A stretch of DNA of 64,000 nucleotides from Paramacrobiotus metropolitanus. Taxonomy: Eukaryota > Tardigrada > Eutardigrada > Parachela > Macrobiotidae. Every line of letters starts with the position of its first letter. The stretch's first letter is position 1. The notes beneath the pieces are model-generated. The model saw nothing but the letters and a program-made list of their open reading frames with translations, searched no databases and was not told where the DNA came from. A program made the position numbers and the translations under genes. Below are positions 11,880-23,731 of the stretch, one piece after another. Location: contig NW_026570381.1 of NCBI RefSeq assembly GCF_019649055.1, positions 165,001 to 229,000 on the forward strand, given 5' to 3'.

Positions 11880-12650
11880 ACGGAACCTGTGTGCATTACA
11901 CAAATGGCACTGGTTTGAACAGATAAGCGCGGGCTTGCGCAGTAACGCTGTTTAATAGCCGGGATCCCAAAATGTGCCAGTGATTTGATGAGAGACCCGA
12001 TGTCAGTGCTATATTTGGTTGTCTTTCATCAACAATTTTACAGCGACAGACCCTAGTTCGGCGTTGTCGCGCATCATCTAATTTATCGGATTCGGGGTAA
12101 GTTATTGCGTTGGATAATGCTCTTTCTGCTTCTATACAGTTTCGATAGGGAATGCATTTCCATATCCATGACTTGCGTTCCCAGGTTCCCCGAAAATTTT
12201 CTTCGTCCCCTTCTGATGGCAGGGGATAAAAGGTGGTAGTGGCACCTGCCACTGGCATCTGCCACCGGCAGTGGCAGCTGCCACTAGGCGTTCTGGCAAG
12301 CGATAAAACGTGGCAACTGCCGGATTCTTTAAACCACATTGTTCTGTTATCCAAAAATAATTTCTATATAAAATAACTAAAAAATTCAGAACGAAGTAAG
12401 TCGCCCTTATACTCGTACAACCGATCTCTCGACTCTTATAAGCTTCGAAGCAGTGCCTCCTGGGTTAGTTTTTGCGTTATCTATTCATTCTGCTGCCTTG
12501 TTCGCTCGGCATCTTTACAGTTTTAATAGTGAATAATTATGATTTTCATAGCCATGAATTACTGTATGTTCCCTGTAAAATGCACCCCTTCTTTACTTGT
12601 GCTTTTGGTTAGCGTTCACCTTATTTTGCTATTTATTACGTGGTAATAAA
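11880..12650. repeat. Upstream part of duplicated segment, copy 1
   Basis: Blocks here recur in order at about 16,855-17,500. These include GAACAGATAAGCGCGGGCTT versus GAACAGAGAAGCGCTGGTTT, CGGATTCGGGGTA, and AGCGTTCACCTTATTTTGC versus AGCATTCACCTTATTTTGC. Both lie upstream of a helix-turn-helix gene copy in the same orientation. A smaller internal repeat links 12,110-12,200 with 12,455-12,570, and a short GCCACTGGCA-type palindromic array lies at 12,231-12,295. A 152-codon minus-strand ORF (11896-12354) crosses this region but is not conserved as an ORF in copy 2, so it is not called. Confidence 0.7.
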
Positions 12651-13460
12651 AATGCCGCATAAAAAGTAATTTCTGTTATTTTTATTGCTTATAGCTTGGT
12701 TCGAACTCGCATATACCGTATTTCCTCAATTATTGACCCAGAGTTACTATTTTGCATAAGGGTTTTTGATGGGGTCTTTGTTTCGGGGAAAGCTTGCAAC
12801 CGAGGACACTTTTATTGTTACAGTAAAAATTTGCTTAAGGTCACATCCACCGAGTTCATTCACCGAGTTCCCGAGCTTTCATTCAGGATAAAATTTTGGT
12901 CAAACCTTTACGACCATAGGGGCTGGCCGTGGGGGTAAATGCCGCCCCTCAGGGGGACCTCTTAGCAACATTTTGTAGTTATTTGATAGGGTATTTGCGA
13001 GGCTAAAAATCTATTATTGTGCTGTGTTTTACTTTTGAGAAGCGAAAGACTTTGAAATGTTGTCCGTTAATTGATTTCACGGTGCTTTTGCCCTCCCGTT
13101 CGCTATTTTCAATTCCAGGAGGATTAGATAATTAGGTCCGTCCCTCTCCATTTGTTGAGTGTGTACTGTAGCCTCCAGATGAGATTGTACCACTATGAGA
13201 TCTGGGCGCTGTTTACGCCCTGCCAGACCATGCACACGTTACGTAGACCGTGCTGCAGCGTGTGAACAAATTTCCGTATACCACACTCTGTGGTGCAACC
13301 TTGTCTGGTGTTTACAGTAAGTACTATTCGCGGGTACTAACTCTGTTATGCGGTACTCTAGCGTCTCGGAGACGCGCTCTGCACAAGTTCCATAACAAGC
13401 GTTCGATGTGAGCCTGTGTTTAATTTACGATAGATTCGTGCGCCTCCGATAAATTCGTAT
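12651..13460. other. Upstream of the first HTH gene; no gene seen
   Basis: No supported ORF. It presumably contains the promoter and a 5' untranslated exon of the downstream gene, because a conserved acceptor lies at 13465-13467. Confidence 0.4.
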
Positions 13461-13527
13461 TTTTCAGTGTTCCCTTACGCAGCCCATTTGAAATCCGACT
13501 TGCGCAACGTGGTTCAACCAGAACGCC

Positions 13528-14586
13528 ATGAATAAAAATCAAAATCGGTTGATCCGCGAACTACGCAGCAGTGGCTTCACACGACAGGAAATTGCAGCAC
13601 GCGTGGGTATCGGTTATAATGCACTGGCCGAATTTCTTAGAAAAGAGAAACTGACACGACGATATACGACGCGGACCGAAGAGCACAAAGAGGAAATCGT
13701 AAGGCTATCATGCAAAGAGAAATGGACTCACGCGGAAATTGCGAAGAAGCTCAACCTGGGCGTGACAACAGTGAGGCTAATCCTGCGAACGGCCAACGTT
13801 TCGGAAGAGCAAAAGAAAACCATTATGCAGCTGTTCAAGTGCGGCTATTCAAAAACGGATATTATTCGCGAGGTTAACGTAGAAGGTGAAGCGGTGGTTG
13901 CTGTAATTGGCCGCAACGGAAAAAGTTTTACTGCGCGCGATGCGATCGCTATCAACCAGGAGCATAAAGCAAAAATACTGGAATGTTTCGAAAAAGGCCA
14001 CACTGGCCAGTGCATCCTGGAGAACTTCGGAATCTCTCGACACGATCTGGAAATATTTTTGCAGCAGAATCAAAAATCATTTCAGGAACGCCGCCGAGCA
14101 AACTTTCAGCTGAAGCGAACGGCTGTTTTGAAACTTTATGCAGAAGGAATGTTTTGGTACGATATAGCGAAGCGGCTTAAAATAAGTACAGCAACGATAG
14201 GACAGATTCTGAAGAATCGCGCGAGCACGCCGGATGAGCATCCTCACGGCCCGTTTACTCCCGGATCAGATTCGAACAATCTCGAGGAAGATGTCATTAA
14301 GACATCGAGAGTTAACCAGAGCGGTGCAAGCGGGAAAGTACAAGGGGATGCCGACAATCGTGGAGCAGTCGCAGAGGGCTTCAGCTCGGCGCGTTCAATA
14401 GCCAACAGACATCGGCCTCGCTGTTGCAAACGTGGTCGTGAGAGTTATTTTGTTCTTGGACGTAGTAAGTCAACTGATTTCCGCCATGGTGAAAGTACAG
14501 CTATTATGCATGGCAGCCGTGATGAGAAAAAGCAAGTCGGTAATTGTGATTCTGGGAAGAGCCATTCCGGTACGTGCTTAACGTAG
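13528..14586 (+). CDS. Five-unit tandem helix-turn-helix protein
   Basis: This is an open 352-codon frame with ATG at 13528 and TAG at 14584-14586. The N-terminal two thirds hold five similar units of 40-50 residues, centred at about residues 8-42, 54-91, 97-130, 147-182 and 197-231. Each starts with a helix ending in Gly plus an aromatic or Thr, then an E-I-A-x-x-h-x-h-type turn and a recognition-like helix. Units 1, 2 and 5 are the most typical (EIAARVGIGYNALAEFL, EIAKKLNLGVTTVRLIL, DIAKRLKISTATIGQIL). This is the homeodomain-like/resolvase HTH fold, so DNA binding is the likely role. The C-terminal 120 residues are polar, Ser/Gly/Arg-rich and probably disordered. No catalytic transposase or recombinase domain follows. 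A TTTTTCAG acceptor 61 bp before the ATG is conserved in the duplicate, suggesting a 5' UTR intron. Confidence 0.75.
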   Translation: MNKNQNRLIRELRSSGFTRQEIAARVGIGYNALAEFLRKEKLTRRYTTRTEEHKEEIVRLSCKEKWTHAEIAKKLNLGVTTVRLILRTANVSEEQKKTIMQLFKCGYSKTDIIREVNVEGEAVVAVIGRNGKSFTARDAIAINQEHKAKILECFEKGHTGQCILENFGISRHDLEIFLQQNQKSFQERRRANFQLKRTAVLKLYAEGMFWYDIAKRLKISTATIGQILKNRASTPDEHPHGPFTPGSDSNNLEEDVIKTSRVNQSGASGKVQGDADNRGAVAEGFSSARSIANRHRPRCCKRGRESYFVLGRSKSTDFRHGESTAIMHGSRDEKKQVGNCDSGKSHSGTCLT

Positions 14587-15210
14587 CGCTTCTAGTTCTT
14601 TATGATTTCATAAACAACCAGTATACAATGCGCACTGAGCGAACCTCTTATGTGCAGTCCATTTCTATGGATACTTCGTTTTGTCTCATATTTCGGTCAC
14701 TTTAAGTGTACGTGAATTTCCGGCAAACAAAAATGCCAAAAATGAATAATTTTCACAGTGAAAACTCCACTCGCGAGTTTCTAAGCATAAACAAGAGAAA
14801 ATTTCCATAAAAAAATGAAACGAATAATAAGAACTGGACTGGGTGCAGCGCATGAGAACCGCTCTTCCACGACTGCAAATTTATGAAATTTTAAATTAAA
14901 AATTTTCCACTTTTGTTTTGATGATTGCAGACAGGTAAAAATAAATCAAAACGACAGTTGTCCGATCAGCAGCTGTTCAGGTAGTGCGCCACATGGGGTG
15001 TGGTGTAAGCGACGGGTGACCAAAATATGAACCGTAAACTTGAAGTGAGCGAAATATGAGACAAAAACAATCTACCGATGTTTTCGCATAAATTTGTAGT
15101 ATGCTTGAAGAATACTTAATATTTAGAAAAAAAGACTATTTGACAATTTTAACAATATTTTTTCTGTACTTAACCTAGTCGAAGTAACACACTACAAAAA
15201 ACTAAATACA
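14587..15210. other. Intergenic, nothing supported
   Basis: AT-rich DNA downstream of the HTH gene with no convincing frame or repeat. Confidence 0.4.
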
Positions 15211-15576
15211 GTGGATTCGAATACCTATCACCCGCTATGCCTATTACCCGAAATCGAAACGTGTGACTCCAGTCCACATCAGCAAGTAGTGGACATTGAA
15301 CCACCCGTCGTCTGGACTGTTATCCAACCCAGTACTGTGCCAAACCGTCCAGTCATGAAACTGCGAGAAATTGTTACCGAATGGATCAGCAGCGACTGCC
15401 AGGATCTACAGTCCGTAGTTATGAAACTGTGCCAACAGACAACAGGCCAGCAACATAACTTTGTCTGCTTCCAGTCCACATCGAGGGAGTTTCGAGATGC
15501 CATGGACGACACCTCACGGCGGCAGCCCCGAAACGAAGAACTACATTCTATCTGCCAGCTGCCAAGTGCAGGGTAG
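15211..15576 (+). CDS. Unassigned ORF, possible exon
   Basis: A 121-codon frame begins with GTG rather than ATG, so it would be an exon entered by splicing; an AAATACAG lies just before it. Composition looks coding, for example LREIVTEWISSDCQDLQSVV followed by a polar tail, but no domain is recognised. It lies between the two halves of the duplicated segment and has no obvious copy elsewhere in the window. Confidence 0.25.
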   Translation: MDSNTYHPLCLLPEIETCDSSPHQQVVDIEPPVVWTVIQPSTVPNRPVMKLREIVTEWISSDCQDLQSVVMKLCQQTTGQQHNFVCFQSTSREFRDAMDDTSRRQPRNEELHSICQLPSAG

Positions 15577-16310
15577 TCTATTTTGATATCTGACAACCTC
15601 CCTCGTTTGTTCGTTTGTCGTGGGTTTTTACCGTAGGCAATATCCTGAATATTTCCCAGGCTTGCGAAATAGCGTCATCTCCCCAAATGGATTTGATGCT
15701 GGTGCAAAAGACTGAATAAAAGCTGTTAATACATGATAGTTCTTCGCGTCAATAGCTGTAGCAAATAATTGTTTAACTTCCGGAAATGGAAAAGTGTTTG
15801 ACGGCCGTCTGTTGCACAACGGTTATAGCCAACGGTAAAAGTTATTTAAGTGGTTTTTTGGACCCATGGTTATAAGTGGGCGTGGCCAAACTTAAATTCA
15901 GATGGTGATAAATGTAGTACTATGCGTTTCCATAATTCGTGTATACGTAATCAGATCCCTTTCGCAATTCTTCTAAAAATTACTACTGTTAAGTAAATCA
16001 CCGAGAAAAATTATGTATATACAGTACAAGTATGTATTAAGAAATGGAAATACGTGCCGCAGTCGATCAAGCATCTTAACAAGTTGGCACCAGTAGTTTT
16101 TAGAAGAATTATAATACAGTAGTTTTTAGAAGGTTCGGACTGCTGATAACACGTATTTATTCCAATCTGTTACATTGTACGCTACACTGTTACGGTATCC
16201 CAAATCCCAATACATAGTGCTGTAGGTATTAGTGCTACTGAGCTAAGTTAAGCCATGCTCCCTTAACCGTGGCCGACGAAAATATTTTTTTAAGTGTACC
16301 CGAAGGTTGT

Positions 16311-16312
<2 letters not shown>
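15577..16312. other. Intergenic, nothing supported
   Basis: No frame or RNA gene that I can support. The phrase CAGTAGTTTTTAGAAG is repeated near 16090 and 16119. Confidence 0.4.

Positions 16313-16342
<30 letters not shown>
16313..16342. repeat. (CT)n microsatellite
   Basis: Fifteen uninterrupted CT units. Confidence 0.95.
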
Positions 16343-16345
<3 letters not shown>

Positions 16346-16849
16346 GGCAAAAAATAAACTTTTTCGGAGCCGGGAGCCGGTGACATGACCCTAGTTAGTG
16401 CAGCTCCGAACATCTGCCAAACATGTGAAGGTCGTATGCGACCGGCAAAGTGTACCCCTTGTCCCACGGGTTTCCTTACGGCAACAATGTCCACCATGCC
16501 AAGCACAGTTGAAGTCGTCACGGCATTATTATCTAATGTTAACGGTTCCTTGAATTTTTGCGGCCAGCCGGCCAGGTAACGCTTCGGTAACGTTGGCGGC
16601 TGTTTTTAAAACGTCACCGATTGACTTGAAAGTTGAGGTGACCATAAAAACGTTGTTCATAACACGCATACCTTGTTCATTATACTATATCTGTACACTC
16701 AATTAAGAAATTTAATATTCGAAACAAACAGCTAATACTATATAAATAAAAACAAACAGCTAATACTTCATTCCTTATATGTCCTAGAGTAGTTTGATTA
16801 ATCCTAGTCACAGTTTCCAAATCCAAAGCTTCAGCGCGGGCCGTGTGCA

Positions 16850-17500
16850 TCGCATTAGCCAGCACTTATTCGAACAGAGAAGCGCTGGTTTGCGCAATAA
16901 CGTTGCTAAGCGACTGGTCGGGCGCCAGATAGGTGGACGTAATGTCGTATTCTATGTATGAGCATTGAGCAGTCCATGTAGCTAACAGATTTTCCGGAGT
17001 ACCAGGTTTTACTTTGCGCTTAGCAGTGCTGCTTAAAATTCCAATAACACTTTCTGGTCACATTCAGTTCGCCATTGGAAAGTATCAAAAATATCATCGG
17101 GAATTTGTTGAAGAAGCGGATTAGAATAAACTAATTTCAGACCTGATGTCATTGTTATATTTGTCCGCTAGCTGCTGCTGTAAAAACTGTTAGTGGAAAA
17201 TAACCAAGGTCGACGATCCCCACATCACTTGATTAACCGGATTCGGGGTAGGACGTAGGTAATTACTTTGGATGTTTTGTTTTCCTTGCGTATAAAAAAT
17301 CATTTAAAGAAATTTACCTTCAATATTCAGGAAATACGTGCCCGGGTTCCCGAACCCTGGTACTCGCCGCCTAATGGGACTATAGCGCCCTACTGGTGCT
17401 TTTAGTTAGCCCCCCCCCCACCTAATGGAGCTACGCCCCTACTGGTCTGTTTGGCTAGCATTCACCTTATTTTGCCATTTAAAAAGAAGCCCCGAGATGC
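16850..17500. repeat. Upstream part of duplicated segment, copy 2
   Basis: Matches blocks at 11,880-12,650 in the same order and orientation, diverged by small indels, and sits at the same relative position upstream of the second HTH copy. The stretch 17,500-18,110 has no supported gene. Confidence 0.7.
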
Positions 17501-18177
17501 CATCGCAGTTTTAGTTTTCGGGAAATGGATTTTTGTATAGCTTTACTATCACAGAAAATCATGAGAGCCACTGCCGCGCGAAGCTAACGGTCGGTTCCAT
17601 TACGAATATCTTTAGAAATTCACATATTATAACTGTCCTGATGTTTTGCAAAATTCGAAAATTCGCTAAGATTTTCAAGCAGGATTCTCCTCTTTTCTTT
17701 TTGATATACCCACTTTTGAAGGAACTTCGGTGGGGGTCACGTGCTCTCCTTAAATATGTAATTGGGTAAGTTTGTAACGGACACTGCAGGCAGTGGTTCT
17801 CCATTTCGTTGTCAGGGAGGTCTTCAAGATGGGAAAGGGCATCGACTGACAAAAATACGGCAGTCTACAGTACTGAGACGCGCGGGTGATACAGTGGCAA
17901 ATGGGAGTGAAGCAGAGGCAAAGATAACGCGCGACAGCTAATAGTGTACGAAACTACCGAAAGGTAATTTACCGACGAATTCAAATGACATCGCAAAATA
18001 GCACAAATATTTTAAAACACATTTTAAGAAATTCTGTGATAGACCAGTTTCCGAGAAGTGTTGCGTGACGCACAGTTGTATCGCACTTAGCGCAACCCAT
18101 GAATTCCTATTTTTCAGTGTTCCATTACCCAGCACATTTCGAATCCGGCTTGCTCAACGTGGTCCGACCAGGAAGCC

Positions 18178-19236
18178 ATGAATGAAGAAAAAATGCGGCA
18201 GATTCGCGAACTACATCACAACGGTTTCACACTGCAACAAATTGCAGCACGAGTGGGGATCAGTTATTATTCACTGACACAAGTTCGCAGAAAAGAGAAG
18301 TTAACACGAAGACTTGCGTCCCGGACCGACGAGGAAATTTTAAGGCTAGCGCACAAAGAGAAATATGTACAAACCCGAACAAATAGCCAAGACACTCAAT
18401 CTTGGCCGAAGTACTGTGTTCCGACTTCCGAGTCCTGCAAACGGCCGACATAACGGAAGAACAGAGAACAACCATTCTGCAATTGTTCCACCGCGGCTTT
18501 TCCAAAACGGATATCATGCGCGAGGTGAATGTCGAAGGTGGCGCTGTAGTTGCTGTAATTAGTTGCGCCGGATATAGTTTCGCCGCGCGGGATGCGATTG
18601 CTGTCGGCCAGGAGCAGACAGAAGAAATGCTGAAATATTTTGAAAAAGGGCACACTAAGCAGTACATCCAGGAGAAGTTCGGAATCTCTAAAAAGGTTTT
18701 GCAAATGTTTTTGCTGCAGAATGGAAAATTATGTCGGGAACGCGACCGACAAATTTCCCAGTGGAAGCGACCGAGCGTTATGAAACTTTGTGCAAAGGGA
18801 TTGACATGGAATGCCGTAGCAAAACAGCTTAAAATTAGTATAGGGACTGTAGCGCGCATTCTGAGCAATCGTGGCCATGAACGGACCGTGTCGGATGAGC
18901 GTCCACACAGCAGCGAGTCTCCCGGACCGAATACGAATAATCGCGAGGAATAAGTCGTCCAGACACCGCAAGTTAACGAGGAGGGTAGTACCGGAAAATT
19001 ACAAATGGATACCGATGGTCGTGGCTTGTCTTAAAGTGCCGTAAGTCAGCGCGTTTAATGGCGGCCAGACATCGCCCTTCCGGCTCCAAACGAGGACAAG
19101 AAGATTGTTCCGGTTATGGACGTACTTCATTTGATTCCCACGATGGTATAGGCACAAATAATATGCAGTCGGGCGAACACGAAGGCGAAAGTAAAGTCAC
19201 TGACCGGAATTCTGGGAAAAGGCATGGTACGTGGTA
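18178..19236 (+). pseudogene. Broken second copy of the five-unit HTH gene
   Basis: Homologous to 13528-14586 over its whole length, including the TTTTTCAG acceptor 61 bp before the ATG. The first HTH unit reads well from ATG 18178. Within the second unit the frame changes twice: near 18360 by an indel, and near 18425 where a 7-bp tandem duplication (TTCCGAC/TTCCGAG) is visible. Units 3-5 then read on to a TAA at 18951-18953, and the tail remains recognisable in DNA to about 19236. An ATG at 18402 could in principle start a 183-codon protein with units 3-5. Units 3-5 remain uninterrupted, so decay is either recent or the shorter product is used. Confidence 0.7.
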
Positions 19237-19239
19237 AAA

Positions 19240-20640
19240 GTTACGTGTAATCGTTCTAAACTACCGGTCGTCTAAGATGACCGCCGGGCGAAATTTTCAC
19301 CGTTAAATTGCCTACCCAGTTTTTTTTAGCGTTTTCGATCGTAAAGGACGCCCATAAAGGATGCCCTATTATTTCTCAACAGAAAACTGAGAAAAGCATA
19401 AAGCACAAACGGCATTTCACACCGATAACTACGGATACACAAAGATAGTTCACGGTTATTCGTATACTGTACTGACACCCTGCACTCGGAGAAAGTTTTA
19501 GCTGTGCAGCCACGCGTACGTTGTACGACTGCGTTCACTGCTCACTTATGTACACGGCTTGTAACTGCATGCAGACTGCTGGCTATTGGCTGAACGCAAT
19601 CGGCTTTAAATCCACCTGTCTACAGTACCGTGCTGCTCATACTGTACAAAATTTCTCCAAGTGCAGGGTGTCAGTACAGTAATGAAACCGTACTGGTAAA
19701 TGGTAATTAATTCGCAGACACGTATATGTACTGTATGCAATTTTTTCTTGGTATACTTCCAAGAATGACATACACCAAGAATCTGAATTAATAATTTTGC
19801 TTTCCCGATTTATTAACAATTTCTATTGTCCGGAAGGCGCATAAGTGGTTTAGTGGTTAATGTAGCGTTCATGCTCTACGTCTCCTGTGCAAAGCGTAGC
19901 AGCGCGCGGGGGGATACTGGAGAAGCTGCTGACCGGAAGCGCGAGCACGGTTCGTAAACGCGAGTGCGTTGGCCACCTCTGATCGCTCCAGCCGCACAGG
20001 CAACCCCATTATTTTGGTTGTGTACAAACAAAATAACTGGACAGAAAACAACAGGTGCGTGGCGGGCGGGAGAACAAAATCAGCGACGTTCTGAACAAGA
20101 ACTGAGCTAACGTAAAATGAACTCGTGAGGCGAGCATGCGAACAGTGCCACAAGACAGCTCGAACCGAGCGTGTGCAAAACGCTACAACAAAGTACGCAG
20201 CCGCCGCTGAGCCGTCAAAGCGTCCGAATGGCGTCCGGTCTGGATGGGGGGCAGGCGGCGAAGGCTAGCAGGCACCGCCAACGTAGCACTAACCTCAATT
20301 AACGCGTTAATTGGCAGTTTTTAACAAGATTTGTGCGAAGGCAAACGATTGTCTGCGCGATGCACAGTACAATGCAACGGAAATCGAATTCGTCATTATC
20401 CGAGTGTTAACTGGTGCGAGGCGCTCACAGCCCAGCGTTCAAAAACGTTTGTGAAATTGTTAATGCTTATTTTATTCGCTAGTTAATCGATTCCATAACT
20501 TTGATATGATATTGGGTAATAATAATTTTTGCTTTCTTAGTTAAATGGTCTGATGAAATCACTGCTAACGGTTCGTGGGGCAGAAAATTAATATTAAGTG
20601 CAAGCTCTATATTACGCGCGGCGCCCCATAGTTTTCAGAT
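19240..20640. other. Intergenic, nothing supported
   Basis: No supported gene. A region near 19845-19870 looks like a tRNA A box but lacks a matching B box and fold. Confidence 0.4.
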
Positions 20641-20645
20641 CTCAC

Positions 20646-20816
20646 TAATCAAAACGATTTTTGTAAAAACTGGCAACGCCAATAGATCGGCCTCGGTCCA
20701 AAACTGGCTCGTGTGATTTTCGGTTTTAAATTCGCTCGACCAGAATCGTTCCGGCACGACGCCGCAAACGATCCAATCCACTTTCAAGGTGACCTTGGGG
20801 CTTAGAAAAAACTGGC
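20646..20816 (-). CDS. Candidate internal exon, unknown product
   Basis: On the minus strand a pyrimidine-rich acceptor (TCTTTTTCTG...TATCCAG) ends at 20817. A 57-codon frame follows to a donor TTA|GTGAGA at 20645. The peptide (VTLKVDWIVCGVVPERFW, then SQFWTEADLLALPVFTK) has clear coding character but no family I recognise. Upstream and downstream exons were not found. Confidence 0.33.
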
Positions 20817-21937
20817 CTGGATACAAGACGAAACAGAAAAAGACATACTACGCTAATTGGAGATATTACACATAAATAAATAAGTTGTATGTATTCGAAC
20901 ACTCGCTAGAGCTGGATTTACTAATGTGTGGCTACTCTGTACTCACTGGTTCCCCATAATTTTTAACTTCTGTTCGGAACTACTGTAAATACTCAAAACA
21001 GAAACATTTCTCGTATTTCTCCAAGCGTTCTGAACAAGCTGAACTGGAAATACGTCTCGGTTAATCAACAACGAGAAAAATCCCTAGATGAGTGAGTGAC
21101 CGAGCTACCACCATTGCGAGAAAAATCAATAGACGATGGGTGACCGAACTAGATGAGTGAGCTTCCACCGAGCGAGTTCAGTCCATGCGTGGTTCCACTT
21201 ATAATTTTTTGGTAAGAGGCATCAGCAATCTAATCTAGAATCTTTCCTCAAGACGTTTTACAATGACTGCTGAGTGCTAAGGCTGTTAATAAAAGTACTG
21301 TACTTGTACTGATGAACTAATGAACGAATTCTCCATTCAAACCGGCCGCGGATCACAAGAAACGCGGAGGCGAAGCCGAAGCTGTTTTTTGTACATACGT
21401 AGCACGAGAACAATGTAAACGCTTGTTCCTTCCTGCCTAAATGTTCCTTTATGCGGAATGTTGCCTAATGCGCAATCGTATTCACTCGGACGAGGCGACT
21501 GCTCAGGTTACAAGAGCATTCGCGTAAGGTTTTTGCAAGCCGCATTAACACGTTTTTCGTTTTACGAGCATAGCTCTCCCATGCAAGCTCTTAGAAACAA
21601 TTAAACAAATTTATCCTTTACTAATTTTTGATTGTAATACAAATGCACACAATCTTGCCATAAAAATTCTTTTTGGTTGTGCAACAAAAACATCAACTTC
21701 TATAAATCAAGCAAAAAAATTTAAAAGTGCTTACAAAAACATTAGCAATGGTACCCTCGTACCAACTTACCAGTTAGAGCAATCAGGCAGGCGGCAACAC
21801 AAAATCTGCAAGTAGGGTTATTATACCAGAATAGCGGAGGGGCGACCTACATGTATGTAGCAGGGCGAACTTTACCATACGATTGTTTAGGTAGCAACAA
21901 ACTCGTTTTGCAGCAGTATGTGTAAGAAAACAGGACA
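20817..21937. other. Intergenic, short local duplication
   Basis: A phrase containing GAGAAAAATC, GAGTGA and GACCGA is repeated in tandem at about 21,073-21,175. No gene is seen. The region lies just beyond the 3' end of the minus-strand kinase-like gene. Confidence 0.4.
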
Positions 21938-23565
21938 TTATTCGTCATTGGTCAGTTCATATTGAACGCTCAACAAATGTTTTAGCGAAGCTGCGGAAAT
22001 CCTTTCTTCTGGATCAGCAAGGAAGCATTTACCAATGCATGACGCAAAATTTTTCTCAACGGTGTCGGGGATAAATGGGGTGTAGCCGTTCTCGTTAATC
22101 CACAAAAAATACTGTGCACTGTTCGTTTGTTCGCTGACTTCATGCTCCGTCTTTTCGTGCCTATGCCAAACTTTCCGCCGGCGTTCTTTAGCCGCACAAA
22201 GGCCGATGTCTAGCATCACGCATCCTAAACTCCAAATATCGGTTTTCTCTCCAGGGATTGTCGCCGATCGACCCACGGTTTTAGCAATCATCTCCGGCGA
22301 CATATAAATTGGAGTACCTCGCGCGTTTGTAGTACCAAAATCCATTAAGATAAAATCGTCGAGGTCGCATATTATTAATGTGTTTTCCCCATTTATGGTT
22401 TTAATCAGAATATTACTCGGCTTCAGGTCTGCGTGCACCACTCTATGACCGTGCAGAAAGTCTACCCCTTCTGTCATCTCCAAACTGTATCGTACAGCTT
22501 CTCTCGGATTGAGCGGAACCTGGTTTTCTAGTAGTTTTTTTAGTAACGATCGCAGCGACCCATCTAGAAAGTAAAAGCTGATATATGGTTAGCAGCCTTT
22601 GGTAATCTGTATTCACTGATAGTTTCTTCATGACAGATGACCTTGCGGGTCACCCTGGATATTGTTTAGCGAAAGTGACCGACACATTGCATTAATTTGT
22701 ATTCTGGGCAGTAATTTTTACTTCTGAGCGGCCCCAGCCTTTTTTTAGCGTTGATATTACAGTTCAGTACGTAATAACTATTGTAACCACAACTGTCCAC
22801 AAGGCATAAAATCAGCTTGGGCATGCACTATCTACCGAGTAGTTACAGTATTACGATTAAAATCAAATCCCAAAATCTTTTAAATGCTTCATATGCACTC
22901 AATTTCATTGTAGTACACCGATTTCTTCGAATTTGGCACTGTACCGAACATAGACCCAAGAATAGCCCCATCTTCTCTTCAAAATTTAAAATGAATTTAA
23001 ATGTAACATTTTAGGATTTCCTTTTTTTTAAATTTGAAATAATGCTATATTCTTTGCTTGGAGTTGAAACTGTCTTCATAGTTATGTGCGTTTGTTTCTC
23101 TAATTTTTTGAAGTTAATCGATCTATAATGAAGCTTGTGGTGCTCCGCGACACTAAGCGTTCTTAAAAATTAATATGTATGCAAAACAGCACAACAGATA
23201 GATACTGGCAACCTACCTCCGTGGTGATCCATCAATAGATGAACAGTTAAGCGTTCGCCTTTGATGATCTTAATCTGATGATAATTTACTAAATTGGAAT
23301 GCTTCAGTTTCACCAAAGTTTCGTATTTTCTGCGCAGTTTGGTGAACCGTTGTGGTGTTGAAATGTCTTCTTCGTTGAAATTCACCAACTTAACCGCCGC
23401 CTTGAAATCGGTAAACTTCTTGCCACCTGTCAGCTTAACTTGATAGACCGCACCAAAAGCGCCCTGTGCAATCCAGCCGTTGGTAACATCAATAGTGTAA
23501 TTAAACGCGCAGCCAGTAGGTTCGTTGAGAATCGTTGTTTCGTTTGGTATCTCCAGGTTTGCAAT
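21938..23565 (-). CDS. Protein-kinase-like gene A (altered DFG)
   Basis: Two exons are placed on the minus strand, 23565-23217 and 22563-21938, joined in phase 1 (donor GAG|GTAGGT, acceptor TTTCTAG). They give a complete kinase fold of the MAP3K/STE-like type. The N-lobe has a glycine loop GAFGAVY and AAVK lysine (AAVKLVNF). The C-lobe has VVHADLKPSNILI, CDLDDF where CDFG is expected, GTPIYMSPEM, and DIWSLGC. The HRD arginine is Ala and the DFG motif is DLD, while the catalytic Asp, Asn and Lys are kept, so weak activity cannot be excluded. The exon at 23565 starts at an acceptor (GCTTCACAG), so further 5' exons exist, probably in 23,566-23,731; an ATG at about 23,690 is one option. The 653-bp intron holds nothing obvious. 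Confidence 0.8.
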
Positions 23566-23731
23566 CTGTGAAGCAAGCCAAGTTAGCCAACCGTATCTCA
23601 ATCACCATTATTAAGGTGCATCTCGAATTCTAAGCCAAGTTTATTGGTTGCTCAACCGTACGAGGTTACTGTACGCAATGGCCACGCCTAGAGGTACGTA
23701 CCCACCGTAAGAGAGCATGCTGGACAACTAT

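Noticed and set aside
11896-12354. 152-codon minus-strand ORF
   Set aside because: It lies in the duplicated non-coding block and is not open in the second copy at 16.9 kb, so it is probably chance.
13528-14586. Bacterial horizontal transfer as origin of the HTH-array gene
   Set aside because: The fold resembles bacterial resolvase HTHs, but a conserved intron acceptor lies upstream and composition matches the surroundings; the sequence alone gives no support for transfer.
16385-16579. Cysteine-rich ORF (CQTC..KCTPCPTGF) resembling a TNFR/GCC2-type repeat
   Set aside because: Only one partial motif, no signal peptide or splice context, and nothing similar follows.
19845-19960. tRNA-like A box (TGGTTTAGTGG)
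   Set aside because: No B box at the right distance and no cloverleaf; the GGTTCG at about 19,949 is 100 bases away and does not pair.
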